Below are positions 62,022-64,000 of a stretch of 64,000 nt of DNA, piece by piece. Source of the stretch: Peredibacter sp045999315 (lineage in GTDB: Bacteria; Bdellovibrionota; Bacteriovoracia; Bacteriovoracales; Bacteriovoracaceae). Made by a program: the position numbers and the translations under genes. Under the pieces are notes generated by a model. The model did no database searches, was not told the origin of the DNA, and worked only from the letters and a program-made list of their open reading frames with translations. Location of the stretch: NCBI RefSeq assembly GCF_045999315.1, contig NZ_CP174607.1:744001-808000 (forward strand), given 5' to 3'. The number at the start of each line of letters is the position of its first letter. Within the stretch, counting starts at the first letter, position 1.

Positions 62022-63296
62022 TTAGTGCCAATGCCAGTTCTTTTGATGGTCCTCATGAGTATGAAGATAAGAGCCAGGCCTGTAATACTTATCGTAGAAA
62101 TCCAAATCAAGATGATGGGCCTGAAGATAGGTAAGACAGTATGTAGAAGGCAATGTCCCTGGAAATTTACCAAACTTTTGGTGAATGTATTCGGCCTGAA
62201 GAGCAACACATTCAATAAACTCTTCCGAATGGATCTTCGCACTTTTTCTTACCAGTGGTGATTCTTTCCAAGGGCCAGGGGTCTCTTCGTTAAATGGTCC
62301 ATTGGGACCAAACTTTCTCTCCACCACTGCTTTAACAGCGGCCTTCATATCAGAATAGTAAGGAGGACAGAAGGCCTCAAACACTCCAGGGATCCCCACT
62401 GGATTCGGAAAGACCCAATCATCCCTGGTGACTGAACTAAATCCTAGTCCTTTGTTCCGAGGATCGCCGCTCACACCAAAAACGGAATGACGGTCGATTC
62501 CATCATACATCCATCCTCCAAGTCCCATCGCCTGAAGAATCAAGGACCCCGCGTAACAAGAGGTAGAGATTTCAACGGTTCCTTCACCCAAAACAATTTG
62601 TTCAATATAAGAAAGAGGAAAGGGATTCTTTAAATCGACAATATCTTTATATTTATCAAGGCCAGGAATCGGCTCGTGATGAAAATCATTATAAACACCA
62701 TAACCATTCTGAGCGAGATAACAAAGCATCAGCACCATGTGCTGGGCCAGATCGACCACAGGTACTACAAATAAGCTTCCGGGACAGTTTGCAATCCACA
62801 GATTGTGACTTTCAATATGAGGTTCTTCTACCGGAATCTGAATTCGCTTATCTGAAAGTTGCTTTATCTGACTTCGATTATAATCAAGCCAATCTTCGAC
62901 ATTAAGCTCATTGGCCATGGTTTTAGTTTTCGCTGCAGGAGCATTACGATTATTCAGAAAGAAGACCCCAGAATCATCAGAAAAGAACAAGGTACTGGTA
63001 TGAAATCCAGCAGAGGAAGGAAATGTTCGCCCTCCTGCGCTTCCCGCATAATTTGGTAAATCAGGAGCGTACTTCTGATTAAAAGGTATAAGGTGATTCC
63101 AACCAGTGTTACCTGCCATCGCCGAAATAATCAGTGTTCGCTCAATTTCATTTAATGGCTGTGGAGGCTTTTGTGATTGAAAGGCCAATGGACCAGAGTC
63201 AATTGAAGAACCTACTGCAAACCGACGAGATCTTCTTCCCATGATCGCATGCATGAGTGAAAAACTTGCAACTTGCTCTATCGCCTTCCTCGACAT
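62022..63296 (-). CDS. Protein of unknown function, possibly nitroreductase-like
   Basis: 424 residues from an ATG with a perfectly spaced GGAGG; the frame runs 16 codons further without support. N-terminal MGRRSRRFAVG, then PLNEIERTLIISAMAGNTGW and SAGGRTFPSSAGFHTSTLFF resemble the FMN-binding nitroreductase fold and SagB-type dehydrogenases, but I cannot place the cofactor residues with certainty. It heads the minus-strand cluster B operon. Confidence 0.55.
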   Translation of the reverse strand: MSRKAIEQVASFSLMHAIMGRRSRRFAVGSSIDSGPLAFQSQKPPQPLNEIERTLIISAMAGNTGWNHLIPFNQKYAPDLPNYAGSAGGRTFPSSAGFHTSTLFFSDDSGVFFLNNRNAPAAKTKTMANELNVEDWLDYNRSQIKQLSDKRIQIPVEEPHIESHNLWIANCPGSLFVVPVVDLAQHMVLMLCYLAQNGYGVYNDFHHEPIPGLDKYKDIVDLKNPFPLSYIEQIVLGEGTVEISTSCYAGSLILQAMGLGGWMYDGIDRHSVFGVSGDPRNKGLGFSSVTRDDWVFPNPVGIPGVFEAFCPPYYSDMKAAVKAVVERKFGPNGPFNEETPGPWKESPLVRKSAKIHSEEFIECVALQAEYIHQKFGKFPGTLPSTYCLTYLQAHHLDLDFYDKYYRPGSYLHTHEDHQKNWHWH

Positions 63297-63518
63297 ACCC
63301 ACCTCCAGTATCTCTATTGAAAAACGTATGAGATTCATCAACAAGACCAGCTGCCAATTACTGTTGAGAGAAACAGTTGTTCTACTGAATAGGCATTTTT
63401 TACCTCCGCATTATTACTTACTTAGATAATTAATCATTAGTTTAAAAAGTTAAAAAAATGTTCATTAAGCTTTGATTTAGGTTTCCCGATATTTTGAAAA
63501 AATTTTTCAAGGAAAGTC

Positions 63519-64000
63519 ATGAAAATCATTTGGACTCTGTTGGTGCTGTTGTCTTTTGTTGGCGAGCTTCGAGCAGCAGATTGGTCGGAAACAAACATCC
63601 AATATCTTCAAGGAAGCAACTATCTTCGACCTAATACTGATCGCTACTCCCAATCTCTCATCACGGTCGAACACATAAGTGGCTGGGCCTACGGTAACAA
63701 TTTTTTCTTCTTCGATATTCAAAGTCCCGATACTCAAGACAAGACCGTGACTTACGGAGAAATTTCACCGGCCTTTAGTCTTGGAAAAATGGATTTGGTA
63801 AGAGTGAAAGATCGCTTCGTAAAAGATATTTTACTTCAGCTTAACCTGGAGTTCCCAACAGGACCTGCAAGACGAGCAAACCTTTCAGGCGTGACGATAG
63901 AATGGCAGAATCTTTGGTTTGATTATCTCGCAACTCAATTCTTATATCGTGATGTTTTAGGTGTAGAGGGAACAAGTCAGCAACTAACGATTGTTTGGAG
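63519..64000 (+). CDS. Tsx-like outer membrane channel, 3' end beyond window
   Basis: Frame open to the window edge, start at an ATG preceded by AAGGAAAG. A signal peptide (IIWTLLVLLSFVGELRA) leads beta-strand-like sequence (WSETNIQYLQGSNY, ITVEHISGWAYGNNFFFFDI, LQLNLEFPTG). The pattern matches Tsx/DUF5020-type nucleoside-specific channels. It is divergent from cluster B with a 222-bp intergenic region. Confidence 0.72.
   Translation, partial: MKIIWTLLVLLSFVGELRAADWSETNIQYLQGSNYLRPNTDRYSQSLITVEHISGWAYGNNFFFFDIQSPDTQDKTVTYGEISPAFSLGKMDLVRVKDRFVKDILLQLNLEFPTGPARRANLSGVTIEWQNLWFDYLATQFLYRDVLGVEGTSQQLTIVW

Noticed and set aside
1..64000. CRISPR array, insertion sequence or prophage
   Set aside because: I saw no regularly spaced repeats, transposase or phage structural genes; the only mobile-like signal is the tRNA-flanked segment.

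Overview
The window reads as chromosomal DNA of a Gram-negative bacterium at roughly 43% GC by eye. Many products carry Sec or lipoprotein signals, there are beta-barrel candidates, a full Che array, and the C-terminal end of a TIGR02147-type protein, a family I associate with Bdellovibrio-like bacteria and Fibrobacter. Taken together this suggests a Bdellovibrionota member (Bacteriovorax/Peredibacter-like). That placement is inference: there is no rRNA gene here to settle it.

Layout. 1-8.4 kb: a chemosensory operon (MCP, cheW, cheA, cheR, cheB), then a sensor kinase/response regulator pair. 8.4-14.5 kb: small housekeeping and secreted genes (ThpR, a lipoprotein, Nudix, HutD-like, secreted unknowns). 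14.6-24.5 kb: oxygenase cluster A. One strand carries Rieske, AurF-like diiron, ferredoxin, Rieske, membrane diiron hydroxylase, hexapeptide protein and GH3-like ligase genes. The convergent strand carries Rieske, unknown, SDR and ferritin-like diiron genes. 24.5-28 kb: a nuclease-helicase/MBL exonuclease pair. 28-41 kb: mixed genes, including two RRM proteins, CorA, a ybhP-clsB-ybhN-like operon, VOC, HD, fRMsr, MFS and a double beta-propeller protein. 40.26-40.65 kb holds a rearrangement scar made of two broken genes. 41-49.6 kb: asnB, a zinc carboxypeptidase, a sirtuin, a lone lycopene cyclase, apt, tlyA and dapF. 49.77-50.08 kb: a CAU tRNA followed by a small structured element bounded by a 21-bp copy of the tRNA 3' end. 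50.1-54.9 kb: small secreted proteins and a large LamG lipoprotein. 54.9-63.3 kb: oxygenase cluster B. It has a Rieske gene between two Mpo1-like membrane genes, converging on a five-gene operon (nitroreductase-like, RND, Rieske, YbhN-like, TauD-like). The window ends inside a Tsx-like outer-membrane channel gene.

The strongest candidate for an undescribed system is the oxygenase content. Five Rieske non-haem iron proteins, with a dedicated ferredoxin, two soluble diiron proteins, a membrane diiron hydroxylase and a 2-oxoglutarate-type oxygenase, lie in two tightly coupled clusters. These also carry ligase, acyltransferase-like and lipid/RND-transport genes. They look like pathways that oxidise and export a hydrophobic metabolite or lipid of unknown structure.
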